A stretch of 64,000 bases of DNA from Gemmatimonadaceae bacterium (GTDB lineage: Bacteria; Gemmatimonadota; Gemmatimonadetes; Gemmatimonadales; Gemmatimonadaceae): NCBI GenBank assembly GCA_036273715.1, contig DASUHB010000062.1:62001-126000 (forward strand), given 5' to 3'. Shown in pieces: positions 16,220 through 25,879 of the stretch. Position numbers and translations under genes: made by a program. Under the pieces are notes generated by a model. It had not been told where the DNA came from. It saw only the letters and a list, made by a program, of their open reading frames with translations, and searched no databases. Within the stretch, counting starts at the first letter, position 1, and the number at the start of each line of letters is the position of its first letter.

Positions 16220-18922
16220 TCAGCGCGACCCGGTGAGCGCCTTCACTTCGGGTGTGCCGGATGATGCCGGCGCGTTCTTCACGTATTTATCGAGCCACGC
16301 GACCCAGCGCGCCCACTGGTCGAGCACCGTCTCGCGCGTGAGCGGACCGTGGTCCTCGTACGGATACATGTACAACGCCGCGGTCTTGCCGAGTCCCTGG
16401 AGCGCGTGGAGCATGCGCACCGAGCTCTCGAGCGCGGTGCCGACGTTCTGATCTTCGAGCGAATGGTACATGAGCAGCGCGCCGCTCAATTTGTCGGCGT
16501 ACATGAACGGCGACATGTCCAGATAGGTTTTCTGACCGTCCCAGAAGTCGCGCCGCTCGTTCTGGAATCCGTTAGGCGTGAGCGACCGGTTGTACATGCC
16601 GTCGCCGGCGATGCCGGCCTTGAAGAACGGCGTGTGCACCATCGCGTTCACGGTGCTGAATGCGCCGTAGCTGTGGCCGCCGATCGCCAGCTTCGTCCGG
16701 TCGATGTAGCCGGCGCGATCCAACTCGTCGATCACCGCGTAGAGATCGGCCTGCAGATCGGAGACGTAATTGTCGTTCATGCGTCCCTGCGCGCCGACGA
16801 TGGGCGGGTCGAAGTCCGCCACCGCATAGCCCTGCGTGATCATGTACTCGATGGTGCGCGGTTGCGAGCGCGGAAACTGCTCGATGTTCTCGGTGCGCAG
16901 CGTGCGGAGATAGCCGCCCTGATCGGTGTACTCGTAGGGATAGAACCAGAACAGCGTGGGCAGCCGGGTGCCGTCCTTGTAATCATCGGGCAGCGTGAGG
17001 TTGACCAGGAACCGATAGCCGTCGGCGCGCGTCACCCAGATCCGCTTGTGCACCGCGTGCGTGAGCTCGGGCGTGTAGTCGATGTTGTTCGTCAGCTTGC
17101 GCGTCGCGCCCCTGGCGTCCCACAGATACGACTGCGGCACCGTCGTGCTCGATTGGCGCTCGACGATCAGCTTCGTCAGGCTGTCGTCCATCACCGCCGT
17201 CACCGTCGCGAAGCCGGCGGAATCGGCATCGAAGATCGGCGTTTTGCTGCCGGTGCGAATGTCGACGCGATCGACGAAGCCGCGCGGCGCGTGGTGCTCC
17301 CAGTCGCGATCGTAGCGGATGCCCTGCAGATACGCCGACGCGCCATCGGGCGAGAGCAGCGCGATTTCGCCGCCTAACCGACCGCGCGCGGTCATGATCG
17401 AGCCGGGATTCTCGTAGAACGTCACGGAGTCGGCGCCATTTCCGCCGCGGGCGCCGCCGAAGAACCCGCGACGGGTCGTCCCGACGGTGGCGTTGAGCCC
17501 GTGCAGCCGCCAGATGGTGTACTTCTTGTCGGGTTGCGCGAAGTACACGGCGTAGACGTGACCGGTGCCGCCGGTGTTCTCGGCGACGAAGGCCATCTTG
17601 GCGTCGTCGGAGAAGAGGACGCTCGCGATGCGCGCGTCGCTCGCGAACAGTTGCCGCCGGCTGGCCGAGTCGTAGGGCGGCGCCCACGCGTACAGGTGAT
17701 CCTTGCGGCGCACGCGGCCGGCGGCGGCGCCGCCGCGTTCTTCGGCGGCTGACGAATCGGACGCGCCACCGTTAGGCGACGGATCCTGCTTGAGGAACGC
17801 GAGCCCCGAGCCGTCGGGAAGCCACGTGAAATCGCGCGAGACGGTGTCCGACGCCTCGCGTTCCGCCGGCGTGAGGTCGTCGCGGTCGTCGGTGAGGCGT
17901 GCCGGCTGGGCCGCGAGGCGCGCCACCGTGCGACCCGAGGCATCCCACAGCTCCTCGACGCGCGCGAAGCTGCTGAGCGGAACTATGTACGAGAACGGTT
18001 TCTGAATCAGCGTGATGCGGAAGTATTTCCCATCGGGCGACGGATCGACCGCGTCGATCATCGCGGGCGCGCCGATGCGGTGCACGGCGCCCGAGGCGGC
18101 GTCGATCACCGCGAGCTGGCCGGTGATGTAGTACTCGAGCAGCGCTTCGTCGTATGGCGTCTGCAGCAGCGTCGCGTAGACGCGGGTCTTGTCTTTCTGG
18201 CCGTCGGTGATGCGGACTTCGGGGCCGGTGGCGATCGCGGGGCGCACCGGCGGCGGCTTGCGTGCTTCCGGGAGAATGACGGCCACGAGGCTTTTGCCGT
18301 CGGCCGTCCACTGCGGCTCGGTGACCAGCGTCGCGAGGAGCGGCGCCTGTCCGACCGCATGCGACTTTCCCGATGCGACGTCGGCGACGTAGAGGCGCGT
18401 CGCCGTCTCGAAGTTGGCGATAAAGGCGATGCGCGCGCCGTCGGGCGACCACTCGGCGCTGCTCATGGTGGCGCCCGCCGGCGCCTCGATCGTGCGCACG
18501 GCGCCCGTTAGGCCGTCGATGAGCTCGAGCTTGGCGCCGCCGCGGTCGGTGAGCGCGCGGGAGCGGTTGGCCTCGTAGTCCACTTGCAGCTCGCCGAGGT
18601 AGTAATGCGGCTTGCCGAAGGTCTGGACGCTGGGCATGCCCGCCGGCACCAGCTTGAAGAACCAGCGATGCGTCGGGCTCTGCGTGGCCGACTCGAGCGT
18701 CACGTCGTTGTCGCGCGGCGCGGTCACCAGCCGCTCGATCGCCGCCGGCGGCCTAACGTAGTGCTCCGCGGCGAGGATGGCGTCGTCCGACGCCGGCGCT
18801 GCCGCGTCGTTCCGTTGGGCGACGGTGGTTTGGCCGCGTCCAACGGACGGGAGCGCAGCGAACAGGACGAGCGCGGCGAGCGGCGATGCGAACCTGAATT
18901 GGTGCGAGACGGTGATGCGCAT
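16220..18922 (-). CDS. Secreted S9-family (prolyl oligopeptidase-like) serine peptidase
   Basis: ATG 18922 starts a clear signal peptide (FASPLAALVLFAALPSVGRG). Of 900 residues, the first 600 or so form a beta-propeller (repeats such as WSPDGARIAFIAN). The catalytic alpha/beta hydrolase domain has GGHSYGAF (Ser near residue 750), an Asp in YHSLEDQNV (about 824) and a His in YEDHGPL (about 858). The length and motif set fit the glutamyl or acyl-peptidase branch of S9. It probably digests peptides outside the cytoplasm and may be co-transcribed with the downstream serine hydrolase. Confidence 0.9.
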   Translation of the reverse strand: MRITVSHQFRFASPLAALVLFAALPSVGRGQTTVAQRNDAAAPASDDAILAAEHYVRPPAAIERLVTAPRDNDVTLESATQSPTHRWFFKLVPAGMPSVQTFGKPHYYLGELQVDYEANRSRALTDRGGAKLELIDGLTGAVRTIEAPAGATMSSAEWSPDGARIAFIANFETATRLYVADVASGKSHAVGQAPLLATLVTEPQWTADGKSLVAVILPEARKPPPVRPAIATGPEVRITDGQKDKTRVYATLLQTPYDEALLEYYITGQLAVIDAASGAVHRIGAPAMIDAVDPSPDGKYFRITLIQKPFSYIVPLSSFARVEELWDASGRTVARLAAQPARLTDDRDDLTPAEREASDTVSRDFTWLPDGSGLAFLKQDPSPNGGASDSSAAEERGGAAAGRVRRKDHLYAWAPPYDSASRRQLFASDARIASVLFSDDAKMAFVAENTGGTGHVYAVYFAQPDKKYTIWRLHGLNATVGTTRRGFFGGARGGNGADSVTFYENPGSIMTARGRLGGEIALLSPDGASAYLQGIRYDRDWEHHAPRGFVDRVDIRTGSKTPIFDADSAGFATVTAVMDDSLTKLIVERQSSTTVPQSYLWDARGATRKLTNNIDYTPELTHAVHKRIWVTRADGYRFLVNLTLPDDYKDGTRLPTLFWFYPYEYTDQGGYLRTLRTENIEQFPRSQPRTIEYMITQGYAVADFDPPIVGAQGRMNDNYVSDLQADLYAVIDELDRAGYIDRTKLAIGGHSYGAFSTVNAMVHTPFFKAGIAGDGMYNRSLTPNGFQNERRDFWDGQKTYLDMSPFMYADKLSGALLMYHSLEDQNVGTALESSVRMLHALQGLGKTAALYMYPYEDHGPLTRETVLDQWARWVAWLDKYVKNAPASSGTPEVKALTGSR

Positions 18923-19019
18923 AGGGGGTCCTGGACGAGGGCATTCGTGGTACCGCAGCACGAAGATCGGCCCACGCACACCGGTTGGCCAGGGTGGTCC
19001 TGCCGCTCGCCCGACGTCG

Positions 19020-19523
19020 TCAGGACTTGCCCTCGTACGCCCGCTGCATGGCCGCCATGTCGATCTTCTTCATGCCCAACATCGCGTTCATTGCCCTGGC
19101 CGCTCCGGCCGACTTTTCATCCCGGTAGTACGCGGCAATGTCCCGGGGGACGATCTGCCAGGAGAGACCGTACCGATCCTTGAGCCAGCCGCACTGCTGC
19201 GCCTTCGGGTCGCCGCCCTTGGACAACTCGGCCCAGTAGTAGTCGATCTCCTCCTGCGAATCGCAGCTGACGATGAGCGAGACGGCTTCATTGAACGTGA
19301 ACACGGGCCCGCCGTTGAGCGCCATGAACGACTGGCCATCGAGCTCGAATGAGACGGTGAGGACCGAGCCCGCGGGCCGGCCGTGCACCTCCTTGCCTGC
19401 CTCGCCGTAGTGGGTGATCATCGTGATCTTCGAATTCTTGAACACGCGCACGTAGAACCGCGCGGCCTCTTCTGCCTGGTCCGCGAACCACAGGCACGGG
19501 CTTATTCTTTGAGTCGTGATCAT
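19020..19523 (-). CDS. VOC-superfamily (PhnB-like) protein, 167 aa
   Basis: The product has the beta-alpha-beta-beta-beta pattern of the vicinal-oxygen-chelate fold, opening ITTQRISPCLWFADQAEEAA and containing GGPVFTFNEAVSLIVSC and WQIVPRDIAAYY, hallmarks of the PhnB/3-demethylubiquinone-like group. These proteins have diverse or unknown activities. The C-terminal MLGMKKIDMAAMQRAYEG tail is typical for the group. It is transcribed alone, opposite to the barrel-formyltransferase fusion. Confidence 0.85.
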   Translation of the reverse strand: MITTQRISPCLWFADQAEEAARFYVRVFKNSKITMITHYGEAGKEVHGRPAGSVLTVSFELDGQSFMALNGGPVFTFNEAVSLIVSCDSQEEIDYYWAELSKGGDPKAQQCGWLKDRYGLSWQIVPRDIAAYYRDEKSAGAARAMNAMLGMKKIDMAAMQRAYEGKS

Positions 19524-19688
19524 TGTGCCTCCGCCGCCAGACGGCCTGGAAGGGTGACTTCGGTTTGCAACGACAATGTGCCAAAACTAGTCGCTCCGGC
19601 CGGGCAAGCAGGCGGACGCGCTGGCCGCGGAATTGCTTGATCCGGGCCCGGCGCGTCGCGATGACGCGCGCGGAGCGCTGACATCGAC

Positions 19689-21797
19689 ATGGAAATCATC
19701 TCGACCGTGCGTCGTCTGAGCGACGTCGTGCTCGCCGCCAGGGCGTGGCATCCGGCGACGCTGGCGGCGCTTAGCGGCGGCGCCATGCACCGCGCCCGCA
19801 ACGAGGAGCAGCGCCTAACGGATCGCGAGCACCTCGAGCAGGCCGCGGGCTGGCTGGCCCGCGCGCAGGACGCGCAGTCCGATGGCGGCGTGTCGGGCCG
19901 ATATCATCTGGGACGGGGCTGGTCGTCATCGTATCCCGAGACGACCGGCTACATCGTGCCCACGTTCTTGGCGCTCGAAGCCGAGGCGCGGCTGGCCGGA
20001 TTTCACGCGCGGGCGCAGCGATGCATCGAGTTTCTGTTAGGCGTGCAGCTCGAGTGCGGCGGTTTCCCGGGCATGGAGATCGCCCAGAATCGGGACACGC
20101 CATCCATCTTCAACTCGGCCCAGATCCTCAACGGCCTCACGTCGTGGCATCGCGCGACCGGCGATGAAACGGTCCTCCGCGCCGCGACGCGCGCCGCCGA
20201 CTGGTTGGTCGCGGAGCAGGATCCGGACGGCGCATGGCGACGCCATCTCTACGGCTCCGGCCGCACGTATACCTACATGGCGCACGCGGGCTGCTGGGTG
20301 GCCGAGTTCGGCGCGCACACGGGTGACCAGCGGTATCTCGAGGCGGCGCGGCGCCACCTCCAGTGGGTGCTGTCGCACGTCGACGACTCCACGGGTTGGA
20401 TCGACGACTGCGGCTTCGACGATGGATCCGGCGAGCGCGCTGCCGTGACCCATACCATTGCCTACACGATCTGGGGTGTGCTGATGATGTCGCACATCCT
20501 GAACGATGCGCGCGGCATGTCGGTGGCGCGCCGCGCGGCGCGCGCGGTGGCCCGGCGTCTCGGCCTCTCGAAGTGGCTGCCCGGGCGGCTGGACGCGCGG
20601 TGGCGACCCGCCGCCTCGTATGCCTGCCTAACGGGAAACGCGCAGATGGCGCTCATCTGGCTCGCGTTGCATCGCATCGAGGGCGACCCCGCGCTCGTGA
20701 ACGCGGCCCTGCGTTCGATCGACCTGGTGAAGCGCGCGCAGGTGATGCGCTCGAGCAATCCCTCCGTGCGCGGCGGCGTCGCCGGCTCGGATCCGATGTG
20801 GGGGAAATACATCGAGCTCGCGATTCCGAATTGGGCAGCCAAGTTCTTCATCGACGCGCTGCTCGCGAAGACGCGCGTGCTCGCCGCGATGACGCTCCCG
20901 TGCCGCGCCGCGGGCGCGACGCTCGAGATCCCGGCCGACGTGCCGCGAACGCTGCCGGCGCCGACGCCGGGCGCATCTTCCGTTAGGCGGCCGCGCGTGG
21001 TCCTCCTGGCCGAGGAACGCAGCCGCAAGGTGGCGCAGTTCGCGGAATCGTGGCGGTCATGGGGCTTCGCGCCGGATGGCGTGATCATCCGGAACACACA
21101 CGACGAGTCGCGGCGCGAGCGCATCGCAGCCTATATCAGGGAGCACGGCATCGGTGGCTTCCTGCGCCGCGCTGCGGGAGGTCGCACCGCCGCGAGCGCC
21201 GTCGCCGACACCGCGTCGCACAAGGCCGCACCATTGGACGCGAGCCACGAGCCGGCCGCCGCCTATTGCGCGAAACGCGGCATTCCGGTCGTTCGCTTCA
21301 CGTCGCTCGACGACCCGGCGGATCTGGCCGCCTTGCGCGCGCTCGACGCCGACGTGTTCGTGTGCGCGGGCTTCGGCATCGTGCGGGATCCGATGCTCGC
21401 AATCCCGCGCCTCGGCACGCTCAACGTACACATGGGACTGCTGCCACCGATGCGCGGGATGAACGTCGCCGAGTGGAGCGCGTTCACCGGGGTCCCCACG
21501 GGCTGCACGGTCCACGTCGTGGACCGGGGTGTCGACACCGGACACATCATCCTGTTCCGCCCCGTGGACATCGCCGGCGCCGGGGATGTGGGCGCGCTGC
21601 GCGACCGTGTGGACCGGGCGCAGATTCTTGCGTTAGGCGAAGTGGTGCGGTGGGTGGTGGAGCACGGCGCGCTGCCGCCGTCGTGTCCGCAGGCGGCCGA
21701 CGCCGGCCGGCAGTACTTCGCGATGCACGACGAGCTGCGCGCGCTCCTCGCGGCCCATCTCGGACGGCTCACGCCTGCCAGCGTTCCAGCGCCGTGA
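19689..21797 (+). CDS. Fusion of an alpha/alpha-barrel domain with a formyltransferase domain
   Basis: The 702 aa reading frame is continuous. Residues about 45-400 contain repeated QxxDGG/PDGAW-like turns (ARAQDAQSDGGVSGRY, LECGGFPG, EQDPDGAW), typical of an (alpha/alpha)6 toroid as in terpene-cyclase-like or glycoside-processing proteins. Residues about 435-690 are a formyltransferase N-domain of Fmt/PurN type with the catalytic Asn-His pair (LNVHMGLLPPMRG) and the Asp (GVDTGHI), so the chemistry is probably intact with a formyl-folate donor. Close neighbours are a methyltransferase and, further on, an O-antigen ligase, so modification of a surface sugar is a reasonable but unproven idea. 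Confidence 0.75.
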   Translation: MEIISTVRRLSDVVLAARAWHPATLAALSGGAMHRARNEEQRLTDREHLEQAAGWLARAQDAQSDGGVSGRYHLGRGWSSSYPETTGYIVPTFLALEAEARLAGFHARAQRCIEFLLGVQLECGGFPGMEIAQNRDTPSIFNSAQILNGLTSWHRATGDETVLRAATRAADWLVAEQDPDGAWRRHLYGSGRTYTYMAHAGCWVAEFGAHTGDQRYLEAARRHLQWVLSHVDDSTGWIDDCGFDDGSGERAAVTHTIAYTIWGVLMMSHILNDARGMSVARRAARAVARRLGLSKWLPGRLDARWRPAASYACLTGNAQMALIWLALHRIEGDPALVNAALRSIDLVKRAQVMRSSNPSVRGGVAGSDPMWGKYIELAIPNWAAKFFIDALLAKTRVLAAMTLPCRAAGATLEIPADVPRTLPAPTPGASSVRRPRVVLLAEERSRKVAQFAESWRSWGFAPDGVIIRNTHDESRRERIAAYIREHGIGGFLRRAAGGRTAASAVADTASHKAAPLDASHEPAAAYCAKRGIPVVRFTSLDDPADLAALRALDADVFVCAGFGIVRDPMLAIPRLGTLNVHMGLLPPMRGMNVAEWSAFTGVPTGCTVHVVDRGVDTGHIILFRPVDIAGAGDVGALRDRVDRAQILALGEVVRWVVEHGALPPSCPQAADAGRQYFAMHDELRALLAAHLGRLTPASVPAP

Positions 21798-22377
21798 GGC
21801 CGTCGAGCGCATCGCGGCGCACGTAACATTCGAGCCCGATCGGAACGAGCCCGGCCTCGCGAAAACGCGCCCGATGCCACGCCGGCGGGCGGCGCACCAG
21901 ACCGCGCACGTCGCCCTCCACGTCGTCCGATGACGTGACCACCGGCAGGTACGCCACGCCGCCTAACCGCGCCACGACCTCGGCCAGCCCCGCCCGCACG
22001 TCGGCGGCCGCCACGTAGTGGAGCACGTCGGCGCAGATGATGAGATCGTACGCGCGCCCGAGTCGCAGCGCGCCGAGTGCGCCGAACGACCCCAACCGGA
22101 TGCCGCGGCGCCGTCCATAACGCCGGACGACGTACTCGCTCGGGTCCACGCCGTGATACGCGAGCGCCGGTCGGAGCGCGATCATCGGCGCCCGCCACAG
22201 CGCTTCGCCGCAGCCGACGTCGAGCACGCGACGCACGGCGCGGCCCAGGACCCATTCCGTGATGCCGATGGCGAGTGCCACACGACGGCCGATTTCCGCA
22301 GGCGTCGCGACGCGATGACGCGGGTCGCGATACCAGCGGTCGTAATAGGTGCGATCGAACCGACGGCGGGCGCTCAG
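21769..22377 (-). CDS. Class I SAM-dependent methyltransferase
   Basis: The 202 aa protein has the nucleotide-binding motif VLDVGCGEALWR, an acidic end of strand 2 (YHGVDPSEY) and DLIICADVLHYV for motif II/post I. No ATG fits the start. Near the probable N-terminus (SARRRFDRTYYDRWY) a CTG at 22375-22377 lies 4 bases after a GGAGG site, so I use it as the likely start; longer ATG/GTG starts would add a low-quality Arg/Cys-rich stretch. Its 3' end overlaps that of the fusion gene by 29 bases. The substrate is unknown. Confidence 0.75.
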   Translation of the reverse strand: MSARRRFDRTYYDRWYRDPRHRVATPAEIGRRVALAIGITEWVLGRAVRRVLDVGCGEALWRAPMIALRPALAYHGVDPSEYVVRRYGRRRGIRLGSFGALGALRLGRAYDLIICADVLHYVAAADVRAGLAEVVARLGGVAYLPVVTSSDDVEGDVRGLVRRPPAWHRARFREAGLVPIGLECYVRRDALDGLTALERWQA

Positions 22378-22515
22378 GGTTCCTCCGGTTAGCGTGTGGC
22401 AATGAAAACAGCGTCGCGCGTGTCGAGCAAGTGGACGCGCGCGGCGCGGCCATTGTGTGACACGGCGCGCTGCCACATGCTTATCGCGCGATCACGATCT
22501 CACCGAGGAGGAGCG

Positions 22516-24219
22516 ATGACGCAGCATGACGATCCCGCAGCGCCCGCGGGAGGCATGAGCCGGCGACACTTCGTCGGCGCCACGCTGGCGGGCGGTGCGC
22601 TCGCACTTACCAAAGGCAAACTCCCACAGCTGGCCCCCGGCGCGGGGCCGCCGCCTAACGCAACGCGCCCGGCGCGCCACGTGGCGGCGCCCTTCGAGCT
22701 GGAGGAGGCCACGATCGCCCAGCTCCAGGATGGGATGGCCTCCGGGAAGTACACGGCGCGAAAGATCGTCGAGCTCTATCTGTCGCGCATCGACGAGCTG
22801 GATCATCGCGGTCCGATGCTCAACGAAGTGATCGAGCTCAACCCTGATGCCTTCGAGATCGCCGATGCCCTCGACGCCGAGCGCAAGAGCAAGGGTCCGC
22901 GCAGTCCGCTGCACGGCATTCCGGTGCTGATCAAGGACAACATCGCGACCGACGACAAGATGATGACGACCGCCGGATCGCTGGCGCTCGTCGGCGCCAA
23001 GGTGCCGCGCGACTCGTTTATCGCCGCGCGTCTGCGCGCCGCGGGCGCCATCATCCTCGGCAAGACGAACCTCTCCGAGTGGGCGAATTTCCGCGCGTCG
23101 CATTCCACGAGCGGGTGGAGCGGACGCGGCGGACAGAGTCACAATCCGTATGCACTCGACCGCACGCCATCGGGGTCGAGCTCGGGCTCGGGCGGCGCCT
23201 CATCGGCGAGCTTTGCAGCAGCGGCGATCGGCACCGAAACCGACGGCTCCATCGTCAGTCCGAGCGCCGCGTGTTCGCTGGTGGGCATCAAGCCGACCGT
23301 CGGGCTCCTGAGCCGCTCCGGCATCGTGCCGATCTCGCATTCGCAGGACACGCCGGGACCGATGTGCCGCACGGTCGCGGACGCGGCGGCGCTGCTCGGC
23401 GTCCTAACGGGAGTCGATCCGCTCGACAAGGCGACGCACGCGAACGCCGGCAAGGCACACACCGACTACACGACGTTCCTCGATGCCGGCGGGCTCAAGG
23501 GAGCGCGCATCGGTGTGCTGCGCGGGCGGTACATGGGGTACAGCCGCGCGGCTGATGCACTCATGGAAGACGCGTTGCACGCGATGCGCGATCGCGGCGC
23601 GGTGCTTGTGGACCCGGTGGCATTCCCCACGGCGGGCAAGTTCGGGGACGCCGAGTTCGAGGTGTTGCTCTACGAGTTCAAGGCCGACCTGGACGCGTAT
23701 CTCGCTGCGCTGACGTCATCGCCGGTCAAGTCGTTAGCCGATGTGATCGCGTTCAACGAGCAGCATGCGTCGACGGAGCTCGCGTACTTCGCGCAGGAGA
23801 CGATGATCCAGGCGCAGAAGAAGGGGCCGCTCACGTCGCCGGGGTACACGAAGGCGCTCGCGAAGTGCCACGAGCTCTCGCGCGTGCGCGGGATCGATGC
23901 GGTGCTGGCCAAGCACAAACTGGATGCGTTAGTCGCGCCGACCCAGGGACCGCCGTGGCACATCGATCTCGTGAACGGGGATTCGGGCGGCGGCGGGAGC
24001 TCGGAGCTCGCGGCCGTCGCCGGCTACGGCAGCATCACCGTTCCCATGGGCTACGCGTTCGGGCTGCCGGTGGGGCTGTCGTTCATCGGCGGCGCCTGGT
24101 CGGAGCCGACGCTCATCAAGTTGGCCTACTCGTATGAGCAGGCGACCAAGATGCGCCGGCCGCCGGCGTTCGCATCGATGGCGGACATTCCGACGGATGG
24201 TCACCCGCGCTCGACTTGA
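22516..24219 (+). CDS. Amidase-signature enzyme with Tat-like export signal
   Basis: ATG 22516 follows a GAGGAGGA site. The N-terminus has a twin-Arg pattern (SRRHFVGATLAGGAL), suggesting folded export. The 567 aa enzyme shows the Ser-cisSer-Lys triad region: LIKDNI for the Lys, GSSSGSGGASS for the cis-Ser loop, and GTETDGSIVSPS for the nucleophile. The family hydrolyses carbon-nitrogen bonds in amides; the substrate cannot be read from sequence. It stands alone between a divergent methyltransferase and the O-antigen ligase 31 bases downstream. Confidence 0.9.
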   Translation: MTQHDDPAAPAGGMSRRHFVGATLAGGALALTKGKLPQLAPGAGPPPNATRPARHVAAPFELEEATIAQLQDGMASGKYTARKIVELYLSRIDELDHRGPMLNEVIELNPDAFEIADALDAERKSKGPRSPLHGIPVLIKDNIATDDKMMTTAGSLALVGAKVPRDSFIAARLRAAGAIILGKTNLSEWANFRASHSTSGWSGRGGQSHNPYALDRTPSGSSSGSGGASSASFAAAAIGTETDGSIVSPSAACSLVGIKPTVGLLSRSGIVPISHSQDTPGPMCRTVADAAALLGVLTGVDPLDKATHANAGKAHTDYTTFLDAGGLKGARIGVLRGRYMGYSRAADALMEDALHAMRDRGAVLVDPVAFPTAGKFGDAEFEVLLYEFKADLDAYLAALTSSPVKSLADVIAFNEQHASTELAYFAQETMIQAQKKGPLTSPGYTKALAKCHELSRVRGIDAVLAKHKLDALVAPTQGPPWHIDLVNGDSGGGGSSELAAVAGYGSITVPMGYAFGLPVGLSFIGGAWSEPTLIKLAYSYEQATKMRRPPAFASMADIPTDGHPRST

Positions 24220-24250
24220 GCCGCTTTGTTAGGCAGGATCTTCGCGTTCG

Positions 24251-25870
24251 ATGAGGGGCGACGCGCGCCGGTCCTGGACGCACGCCGTGGCGCTGGCGCT
24301 GATTGCCGCCGGCGCCATCGGCGTCGCGCTCGCCGTGCTGCCGTACAAGACGTTCGACCTCGACCGCTTTTTCGTCCCGAAGGAGCTCGTGCTGCACGGC
24401 GCAGCCGCGCTCGCGGCGCTGGTGCTGATATCGCGCGCGCCGCGCTTCGAGCTCACGCGGATCGACACGCTGCTCGTAGCGTTTCTCGGATTGTCTCTGG
24501 TCTCGGCGGTGCTGAGCACGAATCGGTGGCTGGCGTGGCGTGCGCTCGCGGTGTCGCTCTCGGGTGTGGCCATCTTCTGGTGTGCGCGGGCCATCGCGCG
24601 CGCCGGCTGGCGCGACGCGCTCCTGTCGTGGCTCGTGCTCGCGGTCGTATTGGTCGGCGTGACGGCGCTGCTCCAGGCCTACGGGCTCGAGACCGACTAC
24701 GTGAGCCTCAACCGCGCGCCGGGTGGTACGTTAGGCAACCGCAATTTCGTGGCGCATCTCGCCGCCATTGCCACGCCGGCGCTGCTCTGGCGGACGCTCG
24801 GCGCCAAGACGGCGTGGGGAGCGCGGCTCGGTACGGCCGGCACGGTGGTGCTCGCGGCGATGCTGACGCTCTCGCGCACCCGCGCCGCGTGGCTGGCGCT
24901 CGCGGTGTGTGTGCCCATCGCCGTGATCGGCGTTCTGGCCGGACACCGCGTGTGGCGGCGCAGCGCCGCGTCCGGCCGCGCGGGAGGGCTGCTGGCCGGA
25001 GTCGCGGCGGCCGTGCTGGCCGCGATCTTCGTGCCTAACCATCTCAACTGGAAGAGCGATTCCCCGTACCTGGACTCGGTGCGCGCCGTGGTGGACTACC
25101 GTGGAGGGAGCGGCCGCGGACGGCTGGTGCAGTATCGCAATACGCTGCGCCTGGTGTCGGCGCATCCGGTGCTGGGCGTCGGTCCGGGCAACTGGTCGGT
25201 TCGCTATCCGTCGGTGGCCACGCCTAACGATCCATCCATCGACCCCGACGATGGCATGACGGCCAATCCGTGGCCGAGCAGCGACTGGATGGCGGATGTG
25301 GCCGAGCGCGGCGCGCCGGCGGCCGCATGTCTCCTCGTCACGTTCGTCGGGCTCTGCGTGACGGGCGTGCTGGCAATGTCGCCGCGCGCCGACTCGGACG
25401 AATTCGCGCAAGGACTCGTCCTCGTGGCCACGACGGTCACGGTCGTCGTGGCCGGCGCCTTCGATGCGCTGCTGCTCCTGCCCGCGCCGGCGCTCATCGT
25501 GTGGGCCCTGTTAGGTGCGCTTGCGGTTCCATCGCGTACGCGCGCGACCATCGAGCTCACCCCTCGGCGACGCGCAATCGCGTTGACGCTCGTGTTGGCT
25601 GCCGGCGCGGCCGCGTTCGGCCGGAGTTTCGCGCAGGCGACCGCCATGCGGTGGGTGGAGCGCGATGGACGGACCGCGGCACTCGAACGCGCCGCGACGC
25701 TCGACCCGGGCAGCTATCCCATTCAGATGCGATTGGCCACGTTGGACGCGCACCGCGGCCGTTGCGACGCCGTGCGCGAGCGAGCCGGCGCCGCGCACGG
25801 GTTGTTTCCGTCGGCGCCGGCGCCGCGACGTCTCCTGGCCGCGTGCGGCGTTCGGACGCGCGAGCGGTGA
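24251..25870 (+). CDS. O-antigen ligase-family membrane protein (Wzy_C type)
   Basis: The 539 aa protein has about ten to twelve membrane spans and the family's large periplasmic loop with the HPVLGVGPGNW motif, which in WaaL/Wzy relatives carries catalytic residues. The last 80 residues are soluble and TPR-like (RAATLDPGSYPIQMRLATLDAHRGR). It would join or polymerise lipid-linked glycans on the outer face of the inner membrane. It follows the amidase closely on the same strand. No other glycan-synthesis genes are adjacent. Confidence 0.8.
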   Translation: MRGDARRSWTHAVALALIAAGAIGVALAVLPYKTFDLDRFFVPKELVLHGAAALAALVLISRAPRFELTRIDTLLVAFLGLSLVSAVLSTNRWLAWRALAVSLSGVAIFWCARAIARAGWRDALLSWLVLAVVLVGVTALLQAYGLETDYVSLNRAPGGTLGNRNFVAHLAAIATPALLWRTLGAKTAWGARLGTAGTVVLAAMLTLSRTRAAWLALAVCVPIAVIGVLAGHRVWRRSAASGRAGGLLAGVAAAVLAAIFVPNHLNWKSDSPYLDSVRAVVDYRGGSGRGRLVQYRNTLRLVSAHPVLGVGPGNWSVRYPSVATPNDPSIDPDDGMTANPWPSSDWMADVAERGAPAAACLLVTFVGLCVTGVLAMSPRADSDEFAQGLVLVATTVTVVVAGAFDALLLLPAPALIVWALLGALAVPSRTRATIELTPRRRAIALTLVLAAGAAAFGRSFAQATAMRWVERDGRTAALERAATLDPGSYPIQMRLATLDAHRGRCDAVRERAGAAHGLFPSAPAPRRLLAACGVRTRER

Positions 25871-25879
25871 GCGCCCGGG

